A DNA stretch of 64,000 nt from Methanobacteriota archaeon (GCA_023436175.1 JAEZKE010000134.1:1-64000), one strand, 5' to 3'; shown: positions 46,193 to 56,096, counted from the stretch's first letter. Numbers and translations: made by a program. The notes: generated by a model not told the origin, from the letters alone.

Positions 46193-47686
46193 TTGGAAGA
46201 TCCCCATAGTAATAAATGGAAGATCTTAATGGCAATATCAATAGGCGCTATAATGGTGCCAATGAATGCAAGTATAATTAATGTTTCACTCCCAACAATC
46301 GCAAATTTTTTCAGTGCAAATATAATAACAGCACAATGGGTTTTGACAGCTTACCTTATTACCTTACTGGGTATGGTGTTATTTTTTGGTAGGCTTGGTG
46401 ACTTTATAGGACACGAACGGGTTTATTTGGCAGGACTTGTGGGTTTTATAGTATCCTCAATTCTATGCAGTATGTCTCCTTCAATTTTACATTTAGAAAT
46501 ATTCAGGGCAGTACAAGGATTTTCAGCAGCTATGATGCTCTCTGTTTCAATGGGAATAGTAAAAAGAGCATTTCCAAAGCACCAGCTTGGAAAGGCAATG
46601 GGTATGTACTCTGTAGCAGTAGCAGTAGGATTAGCTTTAGGTCCGGCTATAGGTGGAATAATAGGTGAGCTTCTCGGTTGGAGGTTTATTTTCCTTGTGA
46701 ATGTTCCGTTAGGTATCTTAAGTTTTATAATATGTTATAATGTTCTTGCCCGAGGAACAACACGTGCAGTTAAATGGGATATACCAGGTACTGCACTGCA
46801 GTTTGCATGCCTGTTTTCGCTTGTTTATCTCTTAAATTATATTCAGAATGGCTTTGATACAACAGCACTGTTGATTACAGTATTCACATTCACAACAATG
46901 GTGATGTTTATCTGGAACGAGTTAAAAGCTAAAAACCCAATGTTGAACCTGAAAATCTTTAAAAACAGAACTTTCTCAGCTTTCGATCTTAGTTTGCACT
47001 TTAACTACATATGTATGTATATGATGCTTTTTGTAATGCCGTTTTATCTGCAAAAAGTGCTTCATTTAGGTGCAAATATTACTGGGCTGGTATTAACAGC
47101 TTCTCCACTTATTATGATGGTTTTAGCGCCGGTAAGTGGTGCTGTATCAGATAGATTTGGCTCAAGACGTCCAGCACTAATAGGATCTATAATTTCTGCA
47201 ATTGCCCTTGTATCAATGACACAGCTCCAGACAACATCAACGGCACTGGACGTGTTCTTAAGACTGGCACTACTTGGAGTGGGCACGGCTTTATTCCAAG
47301 CACCGACAAATAGGGCTCTCATGGCATCTACACCTCCTAAAGAAAGTGGTGTTGCATCGGGTATAATTGTTACAACCAGAAATTTAGGTATGGTTTTTGC
47401 AGTCTGTCTTGGAGGCCTAATACTTAATACGGCTATATCTCCTGACGTGCTTCAGCAGGGTCAGCTTTTCAGCACGGCTGCCCACAGCATGACTGTAGGA
47501 ATGCACAGGGTAGTTCTTTTTGGAGCAGTTTTAAGCGTCTTAATGGCTCTTTTAGCATTTATTGGGCTTTTAAGGAATAGTACAGCTATTGAAAGTACAG
47601 AAGAACTGATGAAAAAGCATAGAAAAGTAATGCACAGACAATTTGCAAAGCATGTTCATAATATAGCGATGTTTTATAAGCTGTAA
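46193..47686 (+). CDS. MFS transporter, DHA2 family (second copy)
   Basis: 497 residues, 14 predicted membrane segments, close paralogue of the gene before it. Starts at TTG behind GAGGTG ([33 protein letters not shown]). Motif A is [18 protein letters not shown] and motif C is [17 protein letters not shown] basic amphipathic C-terminus ([17 protein letters not shown]) is longer than in the first copy. It probably exports toxic hydrophobic compounds; regulation by an inverted-repeat-binding factor is suggested by 46071-46102. Confidence 0.94.
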   Translation: MEDPHSNKWKILMAISIGAIMVPMNASIINVSLPTIANFFSANIITAQWVLTAYLITLLGMVLFFGRLGDFIGHERVYLAGLVGFIVSSILCSMSPSILHLEIFRAVQGFSAAMMLSVSMGIVKRAFPKHQLGKAMGMYSVAVAVGLALGPAIGGIIGELLGWRFIFLVNVPLGILSFIICYNVLARGTTRAVKWDIPGTALQFACLFSLVYLLNYIQNGFDTTALLITVFTFTTMVMFIWNELKAKNPMLNLKIFKNRTFSAFDLSLHFNYICMYMMLFVMPFYLQKVLHLGANITGLVLTASPLIMMVLAPVSGAVSDRFGSRRPALIGSIISAIALVSMTQLQTTSTALDVFLRLALLGVGTALFQAPTNRALMASTPPKESGVASGIIVTTRNLGMVFAVCLGGLILNTAISPDVLQQGQLFSTAAHSMTVGMHRVVLFGAVLSVLMALLAFIGLLRNSTAIESTEELMKKHRKVMHRQFAKHVHNIAMFYKL

Positions 47687-47998
47687 TTGGATATTTAAAT
47701 TTTTATAAATTCAAATATTAGGATTTAAGAGCTTAAGTGATTTAAAACAAAATTTTCCAGATTTTTATTTGATTAAAGAATGATTAGGGGTATATGGATT
47801 GGATTAGAATGTTAAGCCAGTTAAAATACTTCTTTTTTATTATTAACCTTTTTTAGATTGAACTGTATTGATTTTTTGTATCTTTTTGTTGAACATTGAA
47901 TTTTGTATCTATAAATTCGTAGGATTTATATATAATACAAGACATACACTTCAAGTGTAAAATATATCACATTTTGTGAATTTAAGGAGGATGCAAAA
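47687..47998. other. Spacer with promoter for the 47999 gene
   Basis: TATA-like TTTATATATAATAC at 47928-47941, a palindrome ACACTTCAAGTGT at 47946-47958 near the expected transcription start, and GGAGG at 47986-47990. Nothing else recognised. Confidence 0.45.
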
Positions 47999-48622
47999 AT
48001 TCAATTTGATTATTCAATAATTTTGACATTAATCAGTCTATTTGCATTTTGTATGGTCATTATTTTAATTAAGCTAATTTACAGGCATAGTCCTCATGGT
48101 CATGCGCAGTATGGAAATGAAATTGTCCTTTTTCATAGTGATGAACGCTATAAAAAAAGAGTATGGAGATTTAATCTGATTGAAGAACTGAAAAACCTGA
48201 AGGATAAAGGGAGAATTACAGGCGAATTAGAACTTAAAGTAGTAGTAGGAGAATTTAGTGAAGATACGCAGGAGATAGTTAAACACGCAATTAATCATAA
48301 ATTTAGATTAATAACAATCATAGGTGGCCCTAAAGTTTTTTGTGAAGATAAAACTGAAATTTATACTCTTCTTGATAAATATGAAAGTGTTAAATATTCT
48401 GTTTTACCTATAAGGCCTATTAAGCATTTTATAATTTTTAATAAGCACCATTTGTATATAGAAAAGCCACATAGACACAACAAAAACCGTGGATCGGTAG
48501 GTGTTAAAGATAGCAATCCTGAACTAATAAAAACTTATCATCGTGCTTTTACTGAAATGTTAAAATATGCTAAAGCCTTGACTAAAGAGGAAGTATTAAA
48601 ACAGCAGTGTTATAATGAATAG
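47999..48622 (+). CDS. Hypothetical N-terminally anchored protein with a probable AUU start
   Basis: I do not recognise it. One membrane helix (about 6-28, DYSIILTLISLFAFCMVIILI) is followed by a soluble alpha/beta domain with KVVVGEFSEDTQEIVKHAI, FRLITIIGGPKVF and FIIFNKHHLYIE near 125-135, which has the look of a nucleoside- or PLD-like fold but no certain motif. A gene finder would start at TTG 48023, but that has no ribosome site and cuts the helix; GGAGG lies 8 nt before an in-frame ATT at 47999, so AUU initiation is preferred. Followed after 72 bp by another membrane protein gene. Confidence 0.65.
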   Translation: MQFDYSIILTLISLFAFCMVIILIKLIYRHSPHGHAQYGNEIVLFHSDERYKKRVWRFNLIEELKNLKDKGRITGELELKVVVGEFSEDTQEIVKHAINHKFRLITIIGGPKVFCEDKTEIYTLLDKYESVKYSVLPIRPIKHFIIFNKHHLYIEKPHRHNKNRGSVGVKDSNPELIKTYHRAFTEMLKYAKALTKEEVLKQQCYNE

Positions 48623-48694
48623 ATAATTTTAACATTTCAGTGATTTTTATACGACTAAAAATGAAGAACAAAAGTAGAGATAGGAGTAAAAAGA

Positions 48695-49087
48695 ATGGAT
48701 ATCATTGCATTAATTCCTGAATTTATGGTTTTTAGTTTAGCAGGAGCTTCTTTATCTATAGCTGCATATTCTGCATTTAGAGATAAAAACGACGATAAAA
48801 AATTGCTGTTAATTATTGCCAGTTGTTTTAGCTATGCTTTTTTAGTAATTTTCATTTTATCATTTATCACAATGGATAATTTGGGCACTTTTCCCTATTT
48901 ATTAGCTTTAATTTTTTATATATTGATTTTTATGGCGATATTGTCTATTATAGGATTTATTATCCATAGATTAATAGTAGATCAGAAATTTAAAGATGAT
49001 GAACTGGATTCTGCAATAGATATAGTAGAATCTAGTAAGGATGGTTTGGATAGTTTCATTGGTCTACTGGAATCCCGAAAGAGATAA
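48695..49087 (+). CDS. Hypothetical membrane protein (three TM)
   Basis: 130 residues with three membrane segments at about 9-28, 36-58 and 68-92, and a charged C-terminal helix (DQKFKDDELDSAIDIVESSKDGLDSFIGLL). The ribosome site AGGAGTAAAAAG precedes the ATG. The family is not recognised. It may be in one operon with the preceding gene. Confidence 0.7.
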   Translation: MDIIALIPEFMVFSLAGASLSIAAYSAFRDKNDDKKLLLIIASCFSYAFLVIFILSFITMDNLGTFPYLLALIFYILIFMAILSIIGFIIHRLIVDQKFKDDELDSAIDIVESSKDGLDSFIGLLESRKR

Positions 49088-49278
49088 ATTGCCGTGACTT
49101 AATTAAATAAAATTAATTTTTAACAAGAAATATCTAAGATTTTGGCTAGTTGAGCTATGATATTGAATAAAAATGAAAAATATCTTTTACATTTCCAAAA
49201 ATCACTTTTTGAATTGTACTAATTTTGTAGGTTACAAAGATATTTAAAGCAAATCCGTAAATGCATAATTAGCAGTAT

Positions 49279-49648
49279 ATGTATTATATGGGTTTGCTTT
49301 TGGTAAAGTATACGTTAATATTTGGGGGATTATAGCTATTTTTGCTGTTTGTTTTTATGTCTTCGGGATTGAACCAAAGCAGTTGGAATTAAATAAGGGA
49401 GATTTTATTGACAAAAACCTTACTAAATTGAATCAAGTGGTAAAACAGAACCTTATTCCACCGTAACGATTAATGGAGAAAATATGGCCGTGGATGGGAA
49501 TGGAAACTTGTATAAAGTTATAAATATAAAAAATGGAATATATATAATTGTTACAACTGCAGAGGCACCATTTAAATCACAGATTCAATTAAATGTAACT
49601 ACAAATAGGACTGAAGACAAAGATGGTATTTCAGCAGGTATGGTCTAA
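49279..49648 (+). pseudogene. Decayed membrane-anchored protein with two frameshifts
   Basis: Three readable pieces join into one protein: MYYMGLLLVKYTLIFGG, then IIAIFAVCFYVFGIEPKQLELNKGDF...LTKLN, then ESSGKTEPYSTVTINGENM...DKDGISAGMV ending at 49648. The joins fall in a five-G run near 49324 and in AAATTGAATC near 49430; each is one base short. The whole resembles an N-terminally anchored exported protein with a carboxypeptidase-regulatory-like (Ig-like) domain, about 120 aa. Two one-base losses can mean real decay or sequencing error. Confidence 0.6.
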
Positions 49649-49858
49649 TTATGCAGCTAAATTACCATCTTAGTATAATTTTATGTAACTAATTCTATTT
49701 TATGTCTTATTTACAAAGGACTAAATTGGTTTAATTTTAGATTAAACCCATTTTATGGACATTAAACTAACAGAATCCTTAAATGAAAAAAGGGATGTAA
49801 TATACTTATTATTAAAAATATATAATATAGTATGATTAATTAACAGGATCATAAAAAA

Positions 49859-50074
49859 ATGGCGGCTCAAAATAATAGTGAAGAAGGTTATGGATCTAAA
49901 GATCTTTTAAGAAAGGCGCGTGAAAGCCGAGGCAAAGACTTTGATAAAGTACTTAAAGAAGTTGAAGATGCTATTGAAAAGTCAGAAAATCCAGATGAAG
50001 ATCTTTTAAGGGCTAAAAAGATACTTACCGCTAGAATGAGTTCTAGAAAGCATGACAAAGAGAGAATTTCTTAG
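49859..50074 (+). CDS. Small charged hypothetical protein (71 aa)
   Basis: 71 residues, highly charged and helical (KDLLRKARESRGKDFDKVLKEVEDAIEK). No known motif. The start ATG is preceded by a TATA-like TATATAATATAG about 35 bp upstream but by no ribosome site, so a short leader is likely. Convergent with the APC permease gene (75-bp gap). Confidence 0.55.
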   Translation: MAAQNNSEEGYGSKDLLRKARESRGKDFDKVLKEVEDAIEKSENPDEDLLRAKKILTARMSSRKHDKERIS

Positions 50075-50149
50075 CTGCATTGATTTTGTGTCTTCAATGT
50101 ATTAACTATTTTATTTTACTTTTTAAAGCTACTGCTTTTGATTTACACT

Positions 50150-51457
50150 TTAGTTTATAACTTTTCGTTTTTTTAATGTTCTTCGAGAGTATTTCCTGTA
50201 TAACCATTCAACTAAAAAGGATAGCACTATCACTAATAAGAGTATAACAAGCGTGTTGGGTGAATGTAATATCTCATAATAAGCCAGAATAATAAAAGAG
50301 AATAGACATCCTGCAATAGCAAGCCAGATAATATATTTGTTGGCATCGGTTTTTTTATACAGTTTAAGGTGTGCAAAATTTACTCCTGCATAAATTATTA
50401 AAAATAGGGCACTTCCCATCATTGCCACGCTGTTTAAATCAAGGAAAAGTGTTAAAAGAATTACAATGCCTGCAGTTATAAACAGGCCTTCCTTTGCGTC
50501 TCTCCATTTTTTAATTGTAAAAAACGAAGGTAATTCACCTTGTTTTGCCATTAAATAACTTACATTTACTCCCCCATAGAGTGTAGCATTGATGGCGGAC
50601 GCTGTTGAAAACAAAGCAGCTATTGCAATTATCGTGAACCCTATAGAACCTGCAAATGGTCTTGCAGCAGCTGCAAGGGCGTAATCAGAGGATTTAATAA
50701 TTTCGGGAATAGATAAATTTCCAACCACTGCAAGGGAAACTGTGACATAAATTAGCATTGCAAAAATAATTGACATATAAAGCGCTTTAGGAATATTTTT
50801 ACGTGGATGTTTTATATCTTCTGCTGTATTTGCAATAAGTCCAAAGCCTTCATATCCCAAAAATACTATTGCAGTTGCAGTTAAAATACCAAAAACACCC
50901 GTAAAATTTGAGACAGATAACAAAGACCCCTTTACAAAAAGAAGTCCTAAACATGCAAATACAATTAGTATGCTTACTTTGACGCCTACTATAAATGTTT
51001 CTGACCTTCCTACAACTTCAGGGCCTAAAAAATTGATCATTGTAAATATTAAAATAATTAAGATAGCTATAATCGGAGTGCTTATACTTACAACTCCTGC
51101 TGGAAGAAATGTAGATGCGTAAACTCCAAATGCTTCGGCATAAAGACTTAAAGCAAATATATATCCTGACCAGAGCAAGAAATTGAATCCTCCACTAATC
51201 AGACTATCTTCAAACCCTCGTATAAGGAATTCAACCGCGCCTCCTGCAGAAGGATAACATATGCTCAACTTGGCATAAGAATAGGCACTTAAAAGTGCAA
51301 TAATGCCCCCTGTAATAAAAGAGATGTAGACAAAGTTTCCACCTATGGTTATTCCAAGACCCAAAATGGAAAAAATACCCGCACCTATCATTCCACCTAT
51401 ACCAATTGCAACTGCAGACCACAATCCTATTGTAGACTTGGTTTTAACTTCTTTCAT
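50150..51457 (-). CDS. APC-superfamily amino acid permease
   Basis: 435 residues with 12 predicted membrane segments. The first helix has the APC substrate-binding motif AIGIGGMIGAGIFSILG (about 16-32). The helix-6-like region is VFLGYEGFGLIANTAEDIKHPRKNIPKAL (about 198-226), the APC signature. It likely imports an amino acid or polyamine with a proton. Monocistronic. The nearest regulators are some kilobases away. Confidence 0.93.
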   Translation of the reverse strand: MKEVKTKSTIGLWSAVAIGIGGMIGAGIFSILGLGITIGGNFVYISFITGGIIALLSAYSYAKLSICYPSAGGAVEFLIRGFEDSLISGGFNFLLWSGYIFALSLYAEAFGVYASTFLPAGVVSISTPIIAILIILIFTMINFLGPEVVGRSETFIVGVKVSILIVFACLGLLFVKGSLLSVSNFTGVFGILTATAIVFLGYEGFGLIANTAEDIKHPRKNIPKALYMSIIFAMLIYVTVSLAVVGNLSIPEIIKSSDYALAAAARPFAGSIGFTIIAIAALFSTASAINATLYGGVNVSYLMAKQGELPSFFTIKKWRDAKEGLFITAGIVILLTLFLDLNSVAMMGSALFLIIYAGVNFAHLKLYKKTDANKYIIWLAIAGCLFSFIILAYYEILHSPNTLVILLLVIVLSFLVEWLYRKYSRRTLKKRKVIN

Positions 51458-51581
51458 GGTTATTCCTCAAATATAATAAAATGATATTGCATTTTATTTA
51501 TTATTCGACGGAATTTTAAATAATGGGCTTATTGTATTAATTTTCCTTTAAGTGATTTTTTCCTAAATCAGCATATTGGTA

Positions 51582-52241
51582 TTACCAGTACCCTTTAGTG
51601 AACCTTATCCGAACCCAGTCTTTTCCCCTGCTTGTGAGGTAACCTCCAAGGGCAATGATGTATAAAAGAGTAGGATAAGCAATGAACCTTTCAGCACCGC
51701 CCAAACCTAGATATGCTGCAAAAGGATTATTTCCATAATTTACAGCAAATGATAGGATTAATAAGAGAGTAAATATACCAGTTGCTAAGGACACTACAAC
51801 CATGGGAATGTTTAATCCTAATCTATATGAAAAAATAACTGCTAAACTTCCAAACAGGAATACAATCACTGAAAAGAAAGAGTGGATACTTCCAGCGTAT
51901 TCTGGAAATATTCCTACTCCCACAGCACCTATGGCAGCAATGGCCAGACAGGATGAAAATAGACGGCAGCCCCCACTTTTAAGAATTAAATAAACCGCTG
52001 CAAGCACTAAAATTCCCATGATAATGACGCTGAGGTTAAAAATTATGGTTGATGGTTCTACAGGAGGTATTGTACCTCCCAAATCGCTTAAGGTATTCTT
52101 AGAAACACTATATCCTGGAAACTGTGTTTCAGCTAAATTAACCGCTAGAAAAAACTGTAAACAACCTATTAATAATAAAATTCCTGCTAGTTTATAGTAG
52201 TCCTTTTCTGGTTTGAATATACTTCCCCTTTGAAATTTCAC
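51582..52241 (-). CDS. DUF998 family membrane protein
   Basis: 219 residues with six membrane segments. The family signature is seen in YSVSKNTLSDLGG (about 44-56), the central AIGAVGVGIFPEYAGSIHSFFSVIVFLFGSLA, and the C-terminal GGAERFIAYPTLLYIIALGGYL. Function unknown; probably a transporter-like or enzyme-like integral membrane protein. Confidence 0.85.
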   Translation of the reverse strand: MKFQRGSIFKPEKDYYKLAGILLLIGCLQFFLAVNLAETQFPGYSVSKNTLSDLGGTIPPVEPSTIIFNLSVIIMGILVLAAVYLILKSGGCRLFSSCLAIAAIGAVGVGIFPEYAGSIHSFFSVIVFLFGSLAVIFSYRLGLNIPMVVVSLATGIFTLLLILSFAVNYGNNPFAAYLGLGGAERFIAYPTLLYIIALGGYLTSRGKDWVRIRFTKGYW

Positions 52242-52439
52242 AATCCAACCTCCAAGATATTCTATTTTATTATTAGGGGCTGTTGTTATTACATTTTATG
52301 TTTAGTGTATGCTTAAATATGGGCGGAATTTTGATGATTACATTTCATAGTGGAGGCATTCTACTTTATTATAGGTTTGAATGATATAGTGTGCGTTATA
52401 TAGATTAAAGGAGTTATACTGTAGATATCACTCTAAATA

Positions 52440-52682
52440 TTACATATTCTCCTTTAATATTTCTTTTAATTCCTCAACTGAAAGTAATATTCCCATGGAT
52501 TTTATATCTCCATTTATAATTATAGCAGGGCAGCTGGTCACATTTATCTTTATGGCATGCTTTAAATCAAGCATTTCTATTCCTTCATCTAAGCTTAACT
52601 CGTTCATAGCTTCTTTTAGATTTTTTCCAAACGCTTCGCATTTAGGGCAATCATCAGTCATGTAAACCTGAATTTTCATCAT
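52440..52682 (-). CDS. Small thioredoxin-like protein (CPKC)
   Basis: 80 residues, a compact thioredoxin fold with active site TDDCPKCEAFG (Cys13, Cys16), VTSCPAIIINGD (cis-Pro at 52-53) and a C-terminal helix. It resembles the small archaeal Trx/Grx-like redoxins of methanogens. Starts at ATG 52682 or the next codon. Monocistronic, near the decayed receiver gene. Confidence 0.85.
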   Translation of the reverse strand: MMKIQVYMTDDCPKCEAFGKNLKEAMNELSLDEGIEMLDLKHAIKINVTSCPAIIINGDIKSMGILLSVEELKEILKENM

Positions 52683-52735
52683 GTCTAAATATGTTATCTA
52701 TAAGATAAAAATATTACTTTTTAAAGAGCTAAATA

Positions 52736-53100
52736 TTATTTATCCTCTGAAAACGCTCTTGAAATGCAATATTCTAAATGTTCCTGTTTTATAGGTTTAC
52801 TTAAAACAATAGCATCTTCAGGTAGTTGAAACGATTTAATCAGGCAGTTTTTAATAAAAATAGTCATGAATATGACGGAATTCTATGACTGTCCCTTATT
52901 TTGTTTGCAGCTTTTACACCGTTCATTTTACCGTTTAATTTTATATTAATTAAAATTAAATCCGGATTTAAATCATCTGTTTTTTTGACACCGTCTTTTC
53001 CACTGGAAGCTACAGCAATCACAGTATGCCCTAAGTTTCCTAAAATTGTTTTTAAATCCAAAATAGTCTTAGATTCATTCTCAACGATTAAAACATTCAT
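52736..53100 (-). pseudogene. Response-regulator receiver, frameshifted and without phospho-acceptor Asp
   Basis: The first 75 codons give a CheY-like domain MNVLIVENESKTILDLKTIL...NPDLILINIKLNGKMNG, then a stop at 52864. The next frame continues the fold: [41 protein letters not shown], ending at 52736. One base was lost in CCGTCATA near 52877. The phosphorylation Asp is Asn (LINIKL) and the acidic pair is partly Asn (VENE), but the KPI lysine is kept. It looks like a dead or signal-independent receiver that then decayed. Confidence 0.75.
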
Positions 53101-53248
53101 AACAAATTTATATGTGGCATTAATATTATTTATATTTAATTATAATGCTTTTACTGGTGATTGCGGTTAATATAATGATTAATTATTATTTTTAAAGTCA
53201 TTTACTGACTAGATAGATTAAAAACATTTTATTTTTTAGATAAAGATT

Positions 53249-53320
53249 GAAGCCCCTCCCAGAAAGAATGAGGTTAGGAGTTACCTATATAGTTTAGGCA
53301 TGCAGTATTGGGAGGGGTTC
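53249..53320. ncRNA. GC-rich structured element, candidate small RNA
   Basis: CCCCTCCCA (53253-53261) pairs perfectly with TGGGAGGGG (53309-53317); the stem is extended by GAA/TTC with one bulged G. An inner AGGT/ACCT hairpin (53271-53286) is possible. In a genome this AT-rich, a stem of nine mostly G-C pairs is unusual and marks RNA genes or riboswitch-like elements. No known class fits by eye, and the strand is undecided. It lies upstream of a 32-aa membrane peptide gene on the opposite strand. Confidence 0.45.
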
Positions 53321-53409
53321 TGAAAATGCTGTCGATATTTCATAATAAAATAAAAAAGAAAATTCTGCGCATGCGTTTGAAAATTATTATCGTGACCTTA
53401 ATAAAATCA

Positions 53410-53508
53410 TTATGCAGCTTTTTTCTCTATGACCAAATATCTTATTAAATACATAACTGGAAGTGTTAAAATAGCTCCTCCAATTATAAGAATTGCTCCA
53501 ATATCCAT
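53410..53508 (-). CDS. Small single-span membrane protein (32 aa)
   Basis: 32 codons: MDIGAILIIGGAILTLPVMY, then LIRYLVIEKKAA. One membrane helix with a basic C-terminus. The ribosome site GGAGG lies 6 nt before the ATG, and in-frame content is typical of a real small membrane protein. Too short for most gene finders. Function unknown. Confidence 0.65.
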   Translation of the reverse strand: MDIGAILIIGGAILTLPVMYLIRYLVIEKKAA

Positions 53509-53653
53509 TAAATACCTCCGTAAAGATTAATTTCGTAGTTAACCATCATAATTTTACGTGGGAAAATAAAGAATTGTAATAATTAATGGGAAAAAGTAGA
53601 ATAGTAAAATAAGCACTTTTTCATATTGAATGCGTTACTGCATGGATAAAATC

Positions 53654-54991
53654 TTATTGCTGCAGTGGAGGCCCCCCACGGCTGTATGTAATTGAATCAA
53701 GGGCAACTAACCAATCAAAATCAGTGAAGCTTTGATGAGTTAATGCAAAATAACTAAAATTCTTCGTACTACTAGAACGAGTAGGGATAGCTTCAATCTC
53801 AGGGGCTGGAAGCCCGTGACCATGATGAGTTGGAATGAACTGTACAGGTGCCGGATTGGCAGTCAGTCGTTCCTCAAGAGTCCCTGCTTCAGGTTGACAT
53901 ATGCCATTAGCATCAGAAACGCCCACTGCAGAACCGATAACTGCATAGCGCGGGCCAAAAATTTCCTTAAGGTGAGCTCCTGCAGGCCACCATGTTAATA
54001 GTTCAATACCTAATTGCCATTGAGCATTTCCGCACTTTAGGTGACTGTTGTGAGCAAAGGCTAACACTTTCCCTCGGCCACGCTCACGGGACACGATGTA
54101 CTCAAGGTTATCTGCCATCATAACGTCACGAATGCCTAGTCCGTCAATAATTCGTTTTCCTGGTTTAGACTTTTGTGCCAATGTGGCATGATAATTCAAC
54201 AATTGCCGTGCGATGGTTGCATATTGTGCAGCTTCTAAATAACTACTTTTATCACTTTTTGCCACTAATTCTGGACGGCGTACGTGCAGTTCTGAAATAA
54301 GATCCTCTGTTTCAATTCTAAGCGCAGTTGCAGCTGCTGATAACCCTATTGACTTTGCAGGATCCATCATTGCATCAGGATTTTCCCAATTTGAATCATG
54401 GCCAATAAGTTCATCTATACGTTCACGGTATTCTTTTCCGCAGGCACTGTCAATTGAGGTTAAGTAATCGAGAACAAAATACAGAACTTGTCTGGGGCTA
54501 TCGCTATATGTCATTTCAGTTGGACTATCAAAGCCGTAAAATGAAAGTTTAGTTGGATGTGAAGGATCTGCATTGTATTCCCGCATCCATTCCACGAGTT
54601 TTAGATTCGCTTCGAGCCTGCCGAAGCCATGACTGAATCCTGTATCCTGTATATCTTCATAGGATGCCGAACCACGGCCATTCACATATTCATTAACGAT
54701 GTGGGCTCGAGGAAAACTGCTCTCGATAGCAATGGTACTATAGCCATGTGCCTCTACAAGACGCTTAAAAAGATGGTTGCGGAGTATAAGGATTTCTTCT
54801 CCACCGTGAAGCGCTTCTCCCAAGCCAAGCAATTCTACTGAGTCTCCAATGGAGGTGATGACTTTGTCAATGGACTCAATGAATCTTTCAGATGAATCAA
54901 GTGATAATGAGATTGTTTCATTCAGAATCCAATCGTTGAGAGTATTATATAGTAGGTTGGAACTTTTTTGAAGAGATGAATCTTTTTTCAT
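53654..54991 (-). CDS. Erythromycin esterase family protein
   Basis: 445 residues of the EreA/EreB (DUF3418-like hydrolase) fold. Conserved catalytic region: LLGLGEALHGGEEILILRNHLFKRLVEAHGYSTIAIESSFPRA (about 56-100), FYGFDSPTE near 166, and GKVLAFAHNSHLKCG near 310 with the catalytic His. Family members hydrolyse macrolide lactones, but most genomic relatives have other or unknown substrates, so resistance is not implied. By eye the coding sequence is less AT-rich than its neighbours, consistent with transfer from bacteria. Confidence 0.9.
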   Translation of the reverse strand: MKKDSSLQKSSNLLYNTLNDWILNETISLSLDSSERFIESIDKVITSIGDSVELLGLGEALHGGEEILILRNHLFKRLVEAHGYSTIAIESSFPRAHIVNEYVNGRGSASYEDIQDTGFSHGFGRLEANLKLVEWMREYNADPSHPTKLSFYGFDSPTEMTYSDSPRQVLYFVLDYLTSIDSACGKEYRERIDELIGHDSNWENPDAMMDPAKSIGLSAAATALRIETEDLISELHVRRPELVAKSDKSSYLEAAQYATIARQLLNYHATLAQKSKPGKRIIDGLGIRDVMMADNLEYIVSRERGRGKVLAFAHNSHLKCGNAQWQLGIELLTWWPAGAHLKEIFGPRYAVIGSAVGVSDANGICQPEAGTLEERLTANPAPVQFIPTHHGHGLPAPEIEAIPTRSSSTKNFSYFALTHQSFTDFDWLVALDSITYSRGGPPLQQ

Positions 54992-55342
54992 TTTAGGAAA
55001 ACCTCCAGATAATTGAACCGATCTATATATTTTATTATACTTAATTTTCTGTAAATCTGAAATATCTTGTTATAATGCTGTTATATTTATAAGAAATTAA
55101 TTAAAAATGGGCAATTCAAAATATTATCCACTTGTAAATACTGTTTTTAATATTCATCAATTAGATTATAAATCTAAACTTTGTACTATCTTAAATTAGT
55201 AATAATTTAGTAATTATTATTACAAATAAGAATCAGAGTAATATAAAGTGTCTTCAAAATTTTTTAACCAATTTTCACTTTAAATTTAACTTAAATATGC
55301 AAGGATATAATTTTGGAAATTAAACGAAGTGGAGGTGATAAT
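54992..55342. other. Divergent AT-rich spacer
   Basis: About 350 bp holding promoters for the esterase and the 55343 gene. No RNA gene or repeat recognised. Confidence 0.4.
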
Positions 55343-55576
55343 GTGGGTAATGATGAGTTGATAAGTGAATTTGCAGCTACAAAGGAATATAAAGCATGGC
55401 AGGAATCATTATTAGCTATTATTGGGTATGCCAAAAATGAAGAAATTAATGATGATGAATTAATTGCTGATTTTATGGCAGATCATATTAATTCGAGCCT
55501 TGAATTGTCAAAAGCATTAGAGAAAATAAAAAAGAAACTTAAAGAAGAAAATTCCAAAGAGAAAGCAGTGAAATAA
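55343..55576 (+). CDS. Hypothetical helical protein (77 aa)
   Basis: Unrecognised. Helical and acidic, with a lysine-rich tail (ALEKIKKKLKEENSKEKAVK). The start is set at GTG 55343 because GGAGGTGAT lies 7 nt before it; the longer reading from 55313 contains that ribosome site inside the gene. Monocistronic. Confidence 0.65.
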   Translation: MGNDELISEFAATKEYKAWQESLLAIIGYAKNEEINDDELIADFMADHINSSLELSKALEKIKKKLKEENSKEKAVK

Positions 55577-55862
55577 TATACTTATTTGCTTTTTAAAATG
55601 TTTGAATACTTCTGGGTCATTAATATGAGTTTTAAGTGGTGAATTATGATATTTTTGTTAAACTGTACTTTGCCCATGTGAGAATTTATGGCTGTATTTT
55701 TGTAATATATTAAATTTATATTATAGGAAAGTAAATTGAAGCTATGCACTTATAGTTTGAATTATACTATTATATCTTATTATTCTCAACTGTTTTCCAT
55801 GATTTTAAGATTAAATTTATATACTGCCGATAACTGAGTACGTGTATTGCGGGAAGATTTTT

Positions 55863-56096
55863 ATGGAAAAAAAGAGTTTTGGCAAATATTGGATTGCAGG
55901 TCTTTTAATGCTTGGAACTGCAGGAATATTGAACTGGTTAATATCATATTTAAACGTAGTTAATTATTCAAATTTAAGTTTATCATGGCAGTTATTAATC
56001 TGGATTTCAGGGATTATACTTATTTTAGTTGTCCCCTGGATTTATGGGCATATACTTAAATTAATATATGAATATTTCAATTTAGAACAATATTAA
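55863..56096 (+). CDS. Small two-span membrane protein (77 aa)
   Basis: 77 residues with two membrane helices at about 9-28 and 40-62, and an acidic end. The start is the ATG at 55863 behind GGGAAGAT. Not recognised as a family. Confidence 0.65.
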   Translation: MEKKSFGKYWIAGLLMLGTAGILNWLISYLNVVNYSNLSLSWQLLIWISGIILILVVPWIYGHILKLIYEYFNLEQY

